From: Jacaranda mimosifolia
Lineage: Eukaryota > Streptophyta > Magnoliopsida > Lamiales > Bignoniaceae
DNA: 64,000 nt
Assembly (NCBI GenBank): GCA_018894105.1
Contig: CM032120.1
Span: forward strand, 33,006,710 to 33,070,709
Reading direction: 5' to 3'
The notes under the pieces were generated by a model. The model was not told the origin of the DNA, did no database searches, and worked only from the letters and a program-made list of their open reading frames with translations. Below are positions 46,257 through 57,433 of this stretch, in pieces. A program made the translations under genes and the position numbers. The first letter of the stretch is position 1. Every line of letters starts with the position of its first letter.

Positions 46257-48470
46257 TCAACCATTCAACAATTTGGTCGTTGGCGCTAGCTGGAAACTCG
46301 AATTTTGCTGGAATTGAGATTTGGTCTCGGGACCTGTAGGCATCAATTGCAAAAGTTGAAGGACCAAATTTCTCTGGTCTAGAAATTTCTCTCTGGCTTC
46401 TCTTTCACCGATTTCTCTCCTACCCCACATCTCTCCGTTCGCTCTCAGTCGGACCTCCACCAGCTTTACTCGCCTGACCTCGCCACGCCGCTGCCTTGCA
46501 TTCACTTTTTCTTCATTTCCTTAAAACCTTACTCCCGCTAAGATTTAGGGCCTATGTCTTCCGAATCGATCTTTAAGAGATCTTTTGCACAGGTCACCAG
46601 CCCTAACGGCGATGAGCTACTTGCAAAATCGAATGAACCCATCTTCCTCAATCCATCCAGCCAGCATTTTGGCCGAATCGGTAATTAGGAGGGCGAAAGG
46701 GCTGTCATTTTGACCAATGAAGAGGTCAGTGAGCTTGTGGATCCTCTCAGATTTAAGCTTGTAGGAAAATTTTCTTATGGGTCGCTGAAATTCCTTGCAA
46801 TTACAACCTTCCTTGACAACCTAAAGCTTTCTGAGCGCTTCTCTGTTCGTGTATTCAGCCAGAAATATGTGCTCATTTTCCTTCAAAACGTGTCTGGTTA
46901 CTCTTCTCTCTGGATGAAACGCAAATGCCTCGCGGATGGCTTTCCTATACGATTACTGAAATGGACCCCTGATTTCGATGAGAGTTTTGTGGCAAGATTT
47001 TTTGGTCATGCATCTCAATGTGTTCAGTGTGACAGTTGGCTAGAATGGAGATTTTGTGTGCAGAGCAAATTGCATTTTATGCTCTTATAATGGTTGCTGC
47101 GGGCCTCCAGATTTTACTTTCTTGGCTTCAAAACTTAGATGGATTTTGCAATCAGATTTGGACTCTTTGATTTTGCTGGAATGTCATTTTGTCTGAAACC
47201 TCAAGACGGGCCTGGCTGGATGCATGGAGTGTGCTGAGTCTCTGCTGCTGTCCAGATTCCTTTTTGTAGCAAATTTACAGAATCTATTACAAGTTTGGAT
47301 TTGTTGATGCAGAACTTGAGTTTTTGTTCATGTCTTTTGCTACTATGGAACGAGTCCTGGTGAGCTGGAATTCTACTTGGGCTACTTCTATTGGCTTTGC
47401 ATGCGTGTTGGTTTTGATTCCTTGTCTTTACCGCTGCGGGGCTGGAATCACAGGCTGCTGTCTTTTGCATCTTTTTTGGCAGAAATCAGCTGTCAGTTTT
47501 GCTGGGAGCTTGCTGAATTTGGCTGTTAAAAGGCTTGATCTGGAGCTTGGATACAGTTGATTCAATGAACTTTGAATCTGTTTTGCTGTTAATCGGCTTC
47601 ATTGTGGCTTCAATCAGTGGGGCTATTTTCGCTTAAGTTTCATATTTTGCTTTCAATCAAGTCTATTGCGGCACCCAGAGTCTGTGTTTGAATTGGTGTG
47701 GTTGCTTATGATAAAGAGTATTGCTACTGGAATGTGCTAAATTGGCACCCAAGTTTTTGACAATTTTTGTTGTTGTGGGGTCTCGAGCTTGAGTTAGGGT
47801 TAGGAAGTAGGGGGGTCTCCTTATTTGATTTTGTCTGCTTCCGCATGGATTCGGTCCTGGCTCTTAATTTCGCTGCTTATGCTGAAATTTGCTATAGCGG
47901 GGATTCGAAACCTGATCCAAGTTGGAAGCTTTAAAAATTTGGTTGACATAATGCTTTTGTGGGGTGTTGATACTTGTCTCTCTAGCGACATTAATTGGCT
48001 GTGGCTATTCAATATAAGAATCGTAAATGGGGCATTTTGGTTTCGGTTTTTGGGCTGAATGGAGGGTCAGAATTGGATTGCTGCTTGGTAACATTGATAT
48101 TGGAACACTGAAATGGGAAATTGCTATCTGGCAGGACGCATATATGTACTTGGGTGTTGAACCCGGCAGCAAGCAAATCATCCTTCTGCTCAATCTTTCC
48201 GTGATGGACTGGGCCCCGAAAGTTGATTTGGAAGGCTTATCACATTTGGGCCTTTAATTTACTATTAGCAAGTGTCATTCTCTTAATTTTAATTTGTTTT
48301 CAATGATTTTGGAAGGGAAGTTTGTACTTCCTTATTTATGGGGAGATAGGAATTAATTATAAATATTGTAAGGTAAGTAAGTACTTCCTTATTTAATTTT
48401 CTACTCAAATACTTTGGACTTGTAATTTCTTTTTTATCTCTAATATATCCTGAACTTATTCTGAGCAGAA
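46257..48470 (+). mobile_element. LINE (L1-type) derived, internally shortened unit
   Basis: A pyrimidine-rich leader (46370-46553) precedes an ORF1 fragment with a DUF4283 domain (46554-47090). Then follows about 1.2 kb of balanced-composition sequence with no endonuclease or reverse transcriptase motif, ending in a 3' tail region with acttccttattta blocks and a short A run at 48470-48477. The absence of ORF2 indicates a non-autonomous derivative. No target duplication was identified. Confidence 0.55.
46554..47090 (+). pseudogene. LINE ORF1 fragment with DUF4283 domain
   Basis: The ATG at 46554 gives MSSESIFKRSFAQVTSPNGD, typical of plant L1 ORF1 starts. A TAG at 46686-46688 interrupts, then the same frame continues as DUF4283: TNEEVSELVDPLRFKLVGKF, FLDNLKLSERFSVRVFSQKY, FPIRLLKWTPDFDES. 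The frame ends at TAA 47088-47090, before the CCHC zinc knuckle usually found further on. ORF1 proteins bind LINE RNA. The single stop and early end make it non-functional. Host genes can carry DUF4283 too, but the setting fits a LINE. Confidence 0.75.
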
Positions 48471-48860
48471 AAAAAGGACCAAATTTTGACTGGTCAGCCT
48501 TTTAATTTGCTACAATTTTGCTGGATTGGGCTAGCGAAATTGAATCAAATTGTGAAGGTTAAATTGGGCTTTATGTGGACCTAATTGAAAGTATACTGAT
48601 TAAAGTGAGGCGCCTGAATCTTTCGGTCTTGAACCAGGCATCATGCAAATCATTCAATTGCTCAATCCTTTGCGATGGACTGAGCCTCGAATTTATCTGG
48701 GTCTTTAATGTACTGTTAGCTAATGTCTCTCTTTTAATTTTATTTTGTGCTTAATTTAATTGTAAGGGAATTAAGTACTTCCTTATTTAAATTCGCTCAA
48801 ACATTATTACTTTGTAATTTCTGTTGCCATCTAATATATTCTGAACCTTATTTATAAATC
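48150..48860 (+). repeat. Direct duplication of the LINE-unit 3' region (two ~280-bp diverged copies)
   Basis: 48150-48450 and 48610-48860 share, in order, a ttgaacc(c/a)ggca block, gcaaatcat, gctcaatc, tggactg, gggcctttaa / gggtctttaa, acttccttattta, tgtaatttct and ctaatata(t/-)cctgaac / ttctgaac. The second copy ends with the same tail. They may be two 3' ends of one family inserted side by side, or a tandem duplication. Confidence 0.75.
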
Positions 48861-49560
48861 AATATTACATAAAATTGGTAAGCGAAGAAATTGTTACTAT
48901 TGTTAAAGCCAATTTCTTAAGAAGAGATTAGTTCAAACCCGTCAAGAAAGTCCAATTTACTAATTATGGCATGTCTATGGTGAGGTATGCTAATATTTAT
49001 CTTATATGAAATATCATTAAAGTAAATGACATATGTTTTTCTACAATAGGTTATCATTAATTTTACACAAAATTGTTGTTCGCATTTTAAAATTTTAGTA
49101 TATTAAATGCTTGGTAAATATTTTTAAAAAATAATAATAAAATATTTAAAAAATCTATTATATTAGATAACATAATTTTATAATTTTGAATTATATATTA
49201 TAATGTTAAAATAATAAATATATCTAAAATAATATAATTAAATATAATTATCTTTATTTATTAACTAAAATAAAAAATTTAAGAATAAATATAAAATCTA
49301 AAACTGTCATCCTAAAAAATATAATTTAATTTCAAATAAGCATTTAATTAATGTTAATCATTTTAAGATAATTCTAATATAATTTAAATCAGTTTGAACA
49401 ATATAAATTAATAAACTTTAAATAAATAAAATAAGTAAAAATAATTATTTTGAATTAATACTTAATAATATATAAAACATAGATGTATTTAAAATACTTT
49501 GAGAAAATTAATGTTTAATTAAAATTAAATAAGTACAAAATTGAAAAATAGAAGAGAGAA
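48861..49560. other. AT-rich stretch, nothing recognised
   Basis: No gene or clear repeat. Confidence 0.4.
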
Positions 49561-49567
49561 AAGAAGG

Positions 49568-49589
49568 AAAAAAAAAAAAAAAAAAAAAA
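49568..49589 (+). repeat. Poly-A run, about 22 bases
   Basis: Pure A tract. The GC-richer sequence to its right, read on the minus strand, would end in poly-T or poly-F, which explains the spurious open frame 49515-49832. Confidence 0.95.
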
Positions 49590-50069
49590 CAAAGAAGAAG
49601 TCAATCTTCCTCCCCTATCTACTAACACTACAAGCTGCTCCCCCCCTAACCCTAGCACACACCATCCCATGACTCCCACCTTGCCCAACCCACCCCACTC
49701 TTTTCCCACCAGCCCATAATCGGTCAGCCGTTGGCCATGGCCAGATTTGGCTAGCTGGTCGAGCGGCTGCCAGGCACAGCAATCGGATTTGGTTGCTGGT
49801 TGGGGGTGGGGATGGGGTCTATATATACACATTTTATATACATGTTTGTATATATGTATGTATCTAGTTATATATATATAATATAGATGTGCATATATAT
49901 ATATATATCCACATATATGTAAATATATATTATTTTAAAATATTTTTCGTGGACGATTTTTGTGATATGTAACTTTTTATTTTTTTATTTTTTTAATCTT
50001 TTAGTGAGGATTAAATGAATATTTCATATTCTATGGTTTTTTCATAAATAGATAAAGTTTAGGGATTTT

Positions 50070-50480
50070 TTTTTCATAAATAGGTAACGATTTCCATCAA
50101 AATTTTAAATGAAAAATTGAATGAATAACTAAAACTGTTTAGAACAAAGCCCAAATCATCAATTAATTCACCATAAATTTAGTTAAACCTATTTTTTAAA
50201 TGACATGCCAACTCAAAAATAATCCACTATAAATTTGTTAAACCCCAACCCTTAAAAGAATTCTAGTTCAACACATAATTCACAAAAAAATTGTAATGCC
50301 GAATTCTATAATGAAATTAGCCTAATTAAGCAATTCTTTCACTTCAAATTTGTTCAAGCCCAATTCTTATAATAAGACATAACTTACCAATTAAAACCTT
50401 GGTCAAGTCCAATTACAAAACTAAGTCAGGCCCCAAGTAACAACTCCTTTGAATTATTGTGAAACCCATTTTTTGAACTA
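50070..50480. repeat. Degenerate tandem-like array (CACTATAAATTTGTTAAACCC motifs)
   Basis: Several blocks of form cac(c/t)ataaatttgttaaac or cacttcaaatttgttcaag followed by ccaa-like sequence recur at about 60-130-bp spacing. Diverged; may be subterminal repeats of the CACTA element that ends at 50954. Confidence 0.45.
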
Positions 50481-50559
50481 AAGCCCAACTCACAAACTAT
50501 GGGTGCTAAATTAATTTAATTGCCATTTACATTTAGTAATGAAAACAATTGTTACCATT

Positions 50560-50954
50560 GTGTACAATTGAATTTTGGAGGGAATGAATTTCTGGAGGGA
50601 AAATTAATTTAACTTTAGTAACTAGACATTTTGGTACAATATAATTTATTTATAATGAACATTTTCCTATTACAATAAGTCCCCAATTTTGTGACAAATA
50701 AACTTCCCTAAATGATGAAAAATATTATATGTGACAAAATGACATTTTTGGTAATGAATATTGATTTAGTTACAAAACATAAAAAATCTAACGTAACAAA
50801 TATTAGTTAAAGGTAACAAGATTTTTATTTTGTTAATCAAGATAAGTATTTTAGTAACGAAAATTCAACTTTGTTATGATAAATACAACATTTACAATGA
50901 AATTTACCTTCGTTACAAAAAAATTTGTTACATGAAATGCAATTTGATGTAGTG
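50560..50954. mobile_element. Terminal end of a CACTA (En/Spm) element
   Basis: The sequence ends TTTGATGTAGTG, the reverse complement of CACTACATCAAA, a standard CACTA terminus. Inside it lie many short subterminal repeats of type GTAAC(A/G)AA and its reverse (for example ttagttacaaaac, taacgtaacaaat, agtaacgaaaa, ttcgttacaaa, tttgttacatg). No matching start CACTA with the same flank (next bases aat) was found to the left, so the partner end is missing, mutated or outside. The orientation of the element cannot be decided. Confidence 0.7.
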
Positions 50955-51107
50955 AATATACACCACCAAGTAAAGAATTAAAAAAAAAAAATCTTTTATT
51001 ACAATTCAATTCAATAACAAGGAAAAAATAAAAATGACAATGAGAGAACCCATTACACTAAACTAAAATTTTCAGTGCGAGAAAACTTTGTGAAAATTGA
51101 AAAGTTT

Positions 51108-51521
51108 TTAATGTATTATTGGAAATAATTGTACATAAACAATTAATATCCACAAAAAATCAAAATGAATGGTTAAATACTACCTTTTGATTAGCGAAAA
51201 TTTCACGAATATCATATTGGATCGAAACTCGCTTACAAGTCTCTAAATGCATATGGACACCAAGTTTCTTGATTCGGTCATCTCCCAAGTATAAACTCCA
51301 TGTCCTGTAAATCACAAACAACTTTCCTCAATTTCTACTTGCCTCGTGGGGGTGCTACAGAGCTTCCACAAACTTACACACCTTAAAACCTCGAAGACAA
51401 TTTGGTGATACTCCAAGAAAGATTGAGAGAGAAGATGAATATAGAGAAAGGATATGGAGAGAGTGAATACTCAAGTTGTGTGTAAAACTCTTAGGAGTCA
51501 ATAGAGAGTGAGCACCTATTT
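51108..51521 (-). repeat. B-type LTR, 3' part only, inverted
   Basis: On the minus strand it follows 27868-28262: aaataggtgctc, agttttacacacaacttgag, ttggagtatcaccaaattgt, ttgtggaagctct, gacatggagtttatacttgg, and the end gtacaattatttccaata. The first half of an LTR is missing here; exactly that half is what stands alone at 33822-34098. Confidence 0.85.
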
Positions 51522-51568
51522 AATTATCCCCAACTCCACACCATTCCCCAAGGCACCACACATTCTTT
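51522..51568 (-). repeat. 47-bp segment, perfect inverted copy of 34147-34193
   Basis: Identical over all 47 positions when reverse complemented. It joins the inverted LTR part (left) to repeat X copy 3 (right). Confidence 0.97.
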
Positions 51569-52480
51569 AAAAAAAATTAATTATTGTACATTAATTATAA
51601 ATTAATTATTGTTTATTCTTAAAATATAATTATTGAACTATTTATTATTTACAATTTATGTATAAATAAAACTTAGTTATTTATTTAAATAAAATAAAAA
51701 ATATATATTAGACTTAATAACGATTCATCAAATTAAAAAAATAAATAATTTTATATTTTATGAAACTAAATCATCTTAAATTATTTATTAAACAAATAAG
51801 TGTAATATTCAATTATACGTGAAATATGAAACATAGTTAATATATACACAATAAGTTATTTAAATAATTAAATAAATTAAATTAATTAATTTAATAAGTT
51901 ATTTATTTACTTTAACTCATTATTTAATAAATAAATTACTTAGTGACTATCAAAAAAATTTTTACTTAATTTTCTTGATAATTATTTTAATTGTATTAAT
52001 ATTAATTTATTAAACTTAATAGATTATTAAATAAATATCACACTATATTTTATTTTTTATAATAATTTTAAATAAATGTGAATATTAATATTTAATGAAG
52101 ATTGATTTTTTGAAAAGATTTATTTATTTATTATATCAAATTAAAACATTTTAAATTATTTATTAAATGAATAAATATAGTTTTTAATTAATGCATTAAA
52201 TATTAAATATAACTAATACATTATTTAATTAATAAGTAATTTAATTAATTTAATATGTTATTTAGTAAATAAATTATTTATTAAATTTAATTAATTTTCT
52301 AGATGATTATTTTAATTCAATTTGTAAACATAAGTTTTATAATTTTTTAAGTAGTAAAATTTCAACATTTTCATATATGTAAATATATGTATACATTTAT
52401 GAGTGAAATGAGATAATGATAAATGAATGAGTGATGTGAAAGATGGAGTGAAAAAATGAAGGAGTAAATGTACTTTTTAG

Positions 52481-52488
52481 GATATAGG
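52481..52488. repeat. hAT target site duplication, left (GATATAGG)
   Basis: Perfect match to 56773-56780; copy 1 of repeat X has this site once, as gatataagg, confirming the empty site. Confidence 0.97.
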
Positions 52489-55400
52489 TAGGGGTGTCAA
52501 TTCGTGCGGGTTGGGTGGGTTCGGGTTGGGTTGAGGTAGGGATATAACATAAAAATACTAAACCCAAACCCAACCCAACCCGATGTTAAATCCAAAAGGC
52601 TCAACTCTAACCTGACCCACAAAATTTCGTGTCAGGTTCGGGTTGACCTGATTTTTAGTCAGGTCACCCAACAACCTGATAAACCCAACCCGACCCGACC
52701 CAACTGATCTACTTATTTTATTTTTCATATTTATAAAGTCTAACTCCAACATCATAATTGAGTAGAAATTTAATATACAATAAAATCTAAAATTTGGTAT
52801 AATAATCGAAGTCTAAGAAACATAACAACTTATCTTGTCCAAATATAAAAAAATAACAAGCCATTGTTCAATTAACAATTTTGATGACAACCATCAAATG
52901 ATCAAAATGCATAATTAACTACAAAACAACGAAAATTAAAGTCAAAAGACAAAAGCATATTGAATTCTTCATGAAAATCCAAAATCTTCTTTGCACTGTA
53001 GCTAGTTTCCTCCATAATTCAAATCCCAAAACTCCACTAAAGAAACCTTGAAACAACATTGAGAAAGAAAATAAATTATTAACTAACTAAATAATCATAG
53101 GGCTAAAGATTAGAAAACTTTTTAAACTTTTGGTGTGACCTGTGACGAACAACAAATGACTTACTTTTCATTTTGTCAAATATTGATAATGTTAGTATAA
53201 GCATCAGTTGCAGTGCTTGAATGGTCATCATTGACACTTCCTAACATATCTATCACATTCTCAGTCAAGTCATCCAATCTCACATCATTTGTTCCTACAA
53301 AAAAGAATACAAAGGTTAAAAATAACAAAATATTAGTAAAATAAATCATAAACAACGAAATCAATAAATCATTTACCTTTCTGCCCAAATAACCAATCTC
53401 TACAACATACCAATGCCTCAACAACATCAGGCTTCATTGCACTACGATATTGGTCAAGTATCCTACCACATGTGCTAAAAGCCGACTCAGAGGCAACTGT
53501 AGAAATCGGAACATCCAAGATATCTCTTGCCATTTGTGCAAGCTCAGGATACCTAAACTGATGAGCCTTCCAATATGCAAGAATGTCAAATTTAGCCAAC
53601 CTGTCAAGCTTTGGTTCTTCCAAATAGAGCTCTAATTGATTCTTTTGAGGAACAAACTCTGAACTTGAAAAGAAGTCAAACTCCTAATCATAAATAAAAT
53701 GTATGAGTGCACTTCTAAAAGCTAATAACAAATATTATGTTAAATCCAAAAAATAACCTACAAAGAAGTTAACTATATTAATATATTTATATATATACAT
53801 ATATATATAATTTGAATACAAAAATAATAAAATAATGTATTTACCTTCAAAACATTCATAGAAAGTGTACCTCCAGTAGAACAAGCATTATCATCAAATG
53901 TAGAATGAGAACTCGAAGATGCATATGCACTACTAATACCCATCTTGCAAGCATTGCGCATGTATTCCTCAAACAAAGAATTCAATTTGCTCTTTACCTC
54001 CGTTAACTCATTATTGTCAGGCCCATAGAGTTTATTGTAACTCCACTCAACAAATTGCATCTTATACCTCGGATCAAATACCACGGCAATAGCAAATAAA
54101 ATATTATAATCCTTCCAATATTTGTCAAATTTCTCAAACATTTGAGTCGTCATTGATCTCATGAAAACATCATCACTTCTCAACTCCTGACTTAATGTAA
54201 ACCCAACTGTAAAGACTGCTGGAAAGTATAAGTTTGCAGTGGGATATTTCACTCCAGAAAACAGATTAGTGGTCTCATAGAAACCTTCAAAGAATTTGCA
54301 AATTTTCTCAACTTTTCCCCACTCTTCAGTAGATGGACAATGCATGAAATTGGAATCTATCAATCTCAAATGATTAAAAGCACGACGGTAGTACATCGCA
54401 CTAGAAAGCATTAAATAGGTAGAATTCCATCTAGTAGGAACATCTTGCCTTAAACCTTTTTTAGAATGAAGCGAAGTGCTAGCAACAAATTCTAGGAACT
54501 TTTGTTTTCTTACTTGACTACCTTTGACATATTTCACACATTCACGAACTTTCTCAACATAGCTATCAATTTTTTTCAAACCTTCTTGCACAATTAAATT
54601 AAGAATATGTGCACAACAACGAACATGTAGAAACTAACCTCCACCCACCAATGAACATTTTACAGTAAGTTGATCTCTGAAATAATCAACAAATACATCA
54701 TTTGCAGCAGCATTGTCTAAAGTGATTGTGAAAACCTTTTTGTCAATACCCCAACCAGCTAACAAACCACTAATTTTATCACATAATGCAATTCCAGAGT
54801 GAGGCGGCGGCATGTAAGAAAAGTTAATTATCCTCTTTTGTAGCAACCAATCAGAATCAATAAAGTGTGCAGTCAAACATATATAACCATCAGTCGCAAT
54901 AGATGTCCATAAATCTGAAGTGAAACAAATTTTTCCTGGGCATGAACGCAACTTATGAGCAAGCCTATTCATTTCATTTTTATGCATCTTAAGAATATCA
55001 GCCCTAGCTGTATTCCTAGTAAAGTGGCACACTTGTGGTTCCAAATAAGTGAAGACAGATCTAATAGCCTCATATTCCACAAATTGAAACGGCAATTCAT
55101 GCTTCACAATAGCCAAGACTAGTAACTCTCTAAATTTTTCTTGGTTAAACTTTTGTGATCGTATAGTAAGGGCTTTATCATTTTGTTCTATTAAGCATTG
55201 AGCAACATCACGAGTTTTTTGCCTAGGGCATTGTTTTTGTATGTGACGTTTCAAATTACCCGTACCCATTCTACTATCAGCACAATAAGTTGCTCCACAT
55301 GCTTTACACTTACAACATTGTACCTCATCATTTTTGCGAGGAAGCAAATCAAAATATTGCCACCACTTTGATTTGAGTTGCCTTTTACGCTTGCCATGTC

Positions 55401-56772
55401 CCGAGGGCTCATCATGAGAAAAAGCAACTGAATTAGCTCCTACAACCGAGGGTAACTCATCACCATCCCCTTTGCGTTCTTTATCTTCAATATCAATATC
55501 AATATCAATATCAATAGGTTCAACAGGTTCTGCACTCATCCTATCAAGCAAAATTAAATAAACATCAGGCCCCAAACATTCAAATAACAATTACATAGTA
55601 AAATAAACATATTTTTTTGGGTATGTAATAATATTAGTTCTATAACAGAAACTTCAATAATCATTATTTGCTTGTCAACATGTATAAATAGATATTGGGA
55701 AGAACAAATCACACATTAAGAACACAATTTTCCTACTACATCATAATTTAAACCCTCTGCTTACATAAAAAAACAAGCAAGATGAAACGGGAGGTAGCTT
55801 TGTGGTCGGAACAAGCTGATCTAATGGTTTTGGATCCTCAAATTGGGCCAAGAGATTCAGTAATGGCTGGGGCCACATGCTCTAGGACTAGACATGAAAC
55901 GGGAAAGAAGAGATTTGCAGAGGATACATAATTAATCAAGTTTAGTTGATTTTTTTTGTCATCTTCAAGGATTAATTTCTTGTTTTCTTTTTCTTTTTGG
56001 TTTTTAATTTATTTTCATTGGGTTGATCTGATTCAACATTTGGAGCAAAACAAAATGAAAGTTTTATTGACGGAATGTCGGAATCAAAGGTTTTCATTCT
56101 TGTTTGTAAAAAACGAAAAAAGAAAGAAAAAAAAAAAAAGCAAGATAGCTGCTAAGAAATGCTATGAGCCCTTGCTTGGAGTTTACTGTTTAGTGTTTAA
56201 CTCAACAAGTGCTGTGTGGCAGTAGCACGAGAAAGACGAACGACAACGGCGTGATTGGGACGCACGGCAGCGAGGTGGTGTGATTGGCTAGGGTTTTTCA
56301 CTTTCTTTTTTTCTCTGTTTTTTGGAGCAGCCGAGCAGGGTGACTGGTTGGGGGGGGGGTGTTAATTGTGTTTGGTGATTTGATTTGGTCCTAAATTTCT
56401 AATGCCTTTGAATTTTGAAATGGAAAAATGGTTTAAGTGGAAGTGCCAAATGACTAAATGTTAATAAAGTTATTGTAAAATGTAAATCTAAAATTTGTAA
56501 TTTAATTTTCAAAATTTAGATTTTTGTATTAGTTATAATTTATTTTAATTAGTTAATTTTTTTAGGTGGGTTGGGTTGGGTCAGGTTTATTGGGTTATTG
56601 GGTCACCCAATTATTTTTTTCAGGTTACACAGGTTGACCCAAAAACAACCCAACCTGATTTTTTTTCTCGAGTCATTTTCGGGTCTGACCAGGTTTGACC
56701 CAAACCCAAACCTGATTTTTTTAGGTGGGTCATTGTCGTGTCATCGGATTGGGTTTGGTTTTGACACCCTTA
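52489..56772 (-). mobile_element. hAT transposon, 4.28 kb, structurally complete
   Basis: The terminal inverted repeats are TAGGGGTGTCAA (left) and TTGACACCCTTA (right), one mismatch in 12, flanked by perfect 8-bp duplications GATATAGG. Subterminal regions on both sides are rich in GGGTTGGG and CCAACCC motifs, probable transposase binding sites. One gene for a BED-type hAT transposase lies on the minus strand. The empty site can be seen in the paralogous repeat copy at 34194-35560, so the insertion happened after the two copies separated. Confidence 0.95.
53176..55539 (-). pseudogene. hAT transposase (BED zinc finger, Ac/RICESLEEPER-like), one nonsense codon
   Basis: Three exons are proposed: 55539-53845, 53683-53377 and 53294-53176, with GT-AG introns whose phases agree, about 706 codons in all, normal for the family. 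After an (Asp-Ile) repeat, a BED finger spans residues ~58-104 (C78, C81, H99, C104). Catalytic-core blocks follow: FTSDLWTSIATDGY, TLDNAAANDVF, VRCCAHILNLIVQ, DVPTRWNSTYLML and FFEGFYETTNLF. Exons 2-3 hold the C-terminal dimerisation domain (YWKAHQFRYPELAQMARDIL; VASESAFSTCGRILD). A TAG at 54636-54634 (codon 302) is the only inactivating change seen, just before the CAH motif. It would cut and paste this element and related ones. Confidence 0.92.
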
Positions 56773-56780
56773 GATATAGG
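56773..56780. repeat. hAT target site duplication, right (GATATAGG)
   Basis: Second copy of the 8-bp duplication. Confidence 0.97.
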
Positions 56781-57283
56781 ATTTTTTTGGGTAAAAAATT
56801 GTAGCATTTTGGGAGAAAGATTGGGAAATGCACATGCATTTTGAAATTTTTGTGGGGGTTGGAAAATTTTTTCCCAAAACATAGGAGAACAAGCCCTTAA
56901 ATTTTGGGAGTTGGAAAATATATTGGGGGTTTACAACCAAAGAAAGCCAAAAATTTTTTGGTACTGTTGTGAGTGCAACTTTCAACAGTATCAAATAGAA
57001 GTTGTACTCACTAAGTGCAACTTACTATAAATTTGTAAGCCTTTATAATTTGCGGTATTTTTGTAATTTTATTTTTTTTTCACAATTTTTATTAAAAAAA
57101 ATCATAAATCCAAGCTCACTGTTCACCAGTGCTGCTACTCACTCAATCAATCACTCATCTGTGTCTTTTTAGGTAGAAAATACTAAATATGTGCCTTGTT
57201 CCTCTGTGCATTCCATATACATTTCTCACTTTTGCACTGTATAGATCCATGGGAAAATTGAAAATTTCTTGTTGGTCAGGTTG

Positions 57284-57433
57284 GTACAACAGAGACGTAT
57301 AGACCCTGCTTCTGCCAAAAAAGGGCTTGCAGAATTCACTGAAAAATTTCTCACAGCCTCAACTGATCTAGAGAAAGCCGAAGCCCAAATTGGAGTGCAT
57401 GTTCTAAGTGCTTTAATGTCTTCTTTGTTATGA
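57284..57433 (+). pseudogene. Fragment resembling C-terminus of mitochondrial ATP synthase delta-prime subunit
   Basis: The frame reads RRIDPASAKKGLAEFTEKF then LTASTDLEKAEAQIGVHVL and stops at TGA 57431-57433. I recognise this as the C-terminal helical part of the plant F1 delta-prime subunit (homologue of bacterial epsilon), which has the same RIDP, KGLAEF, DLEKAEAQIGV landmarks. Only about 50 codons are present; a possible splice acceptor (TCAG at 57276-57279) lies just upstream, and nothing further 5' is recognisable. It is probably a gene relic or a captured exon. A functional copy would sit in the mitochondrial F1Fo complex. Confidence 0.65.

Larger units (their letters stand above)
51569..57100 (+). 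repeat. AT-rich repeat X, copy 3, split by a hAT insertion
   Basis: 51569-52488 and 56773-57100 together match 34194-35560 closely, apart from a missing stretch where copy 1 has the extra hairpin block. The hAT element 52489-56772 separates the two parts. Confidence 0.88.

Noticed and set aside
47201..48257. Several open frames of 62-89 codons on both strands
   Set aside because: The balanced composition makes chance open frames common; they overlap in conflicting frames without family signatures.
49515..49832. 105-codon minus-strand frame with a poly-phenylalanine tail
   Set aside because: The tail is the complement of a poly-A run and the rest is low-complexity G-rich sequence with no family pattern.
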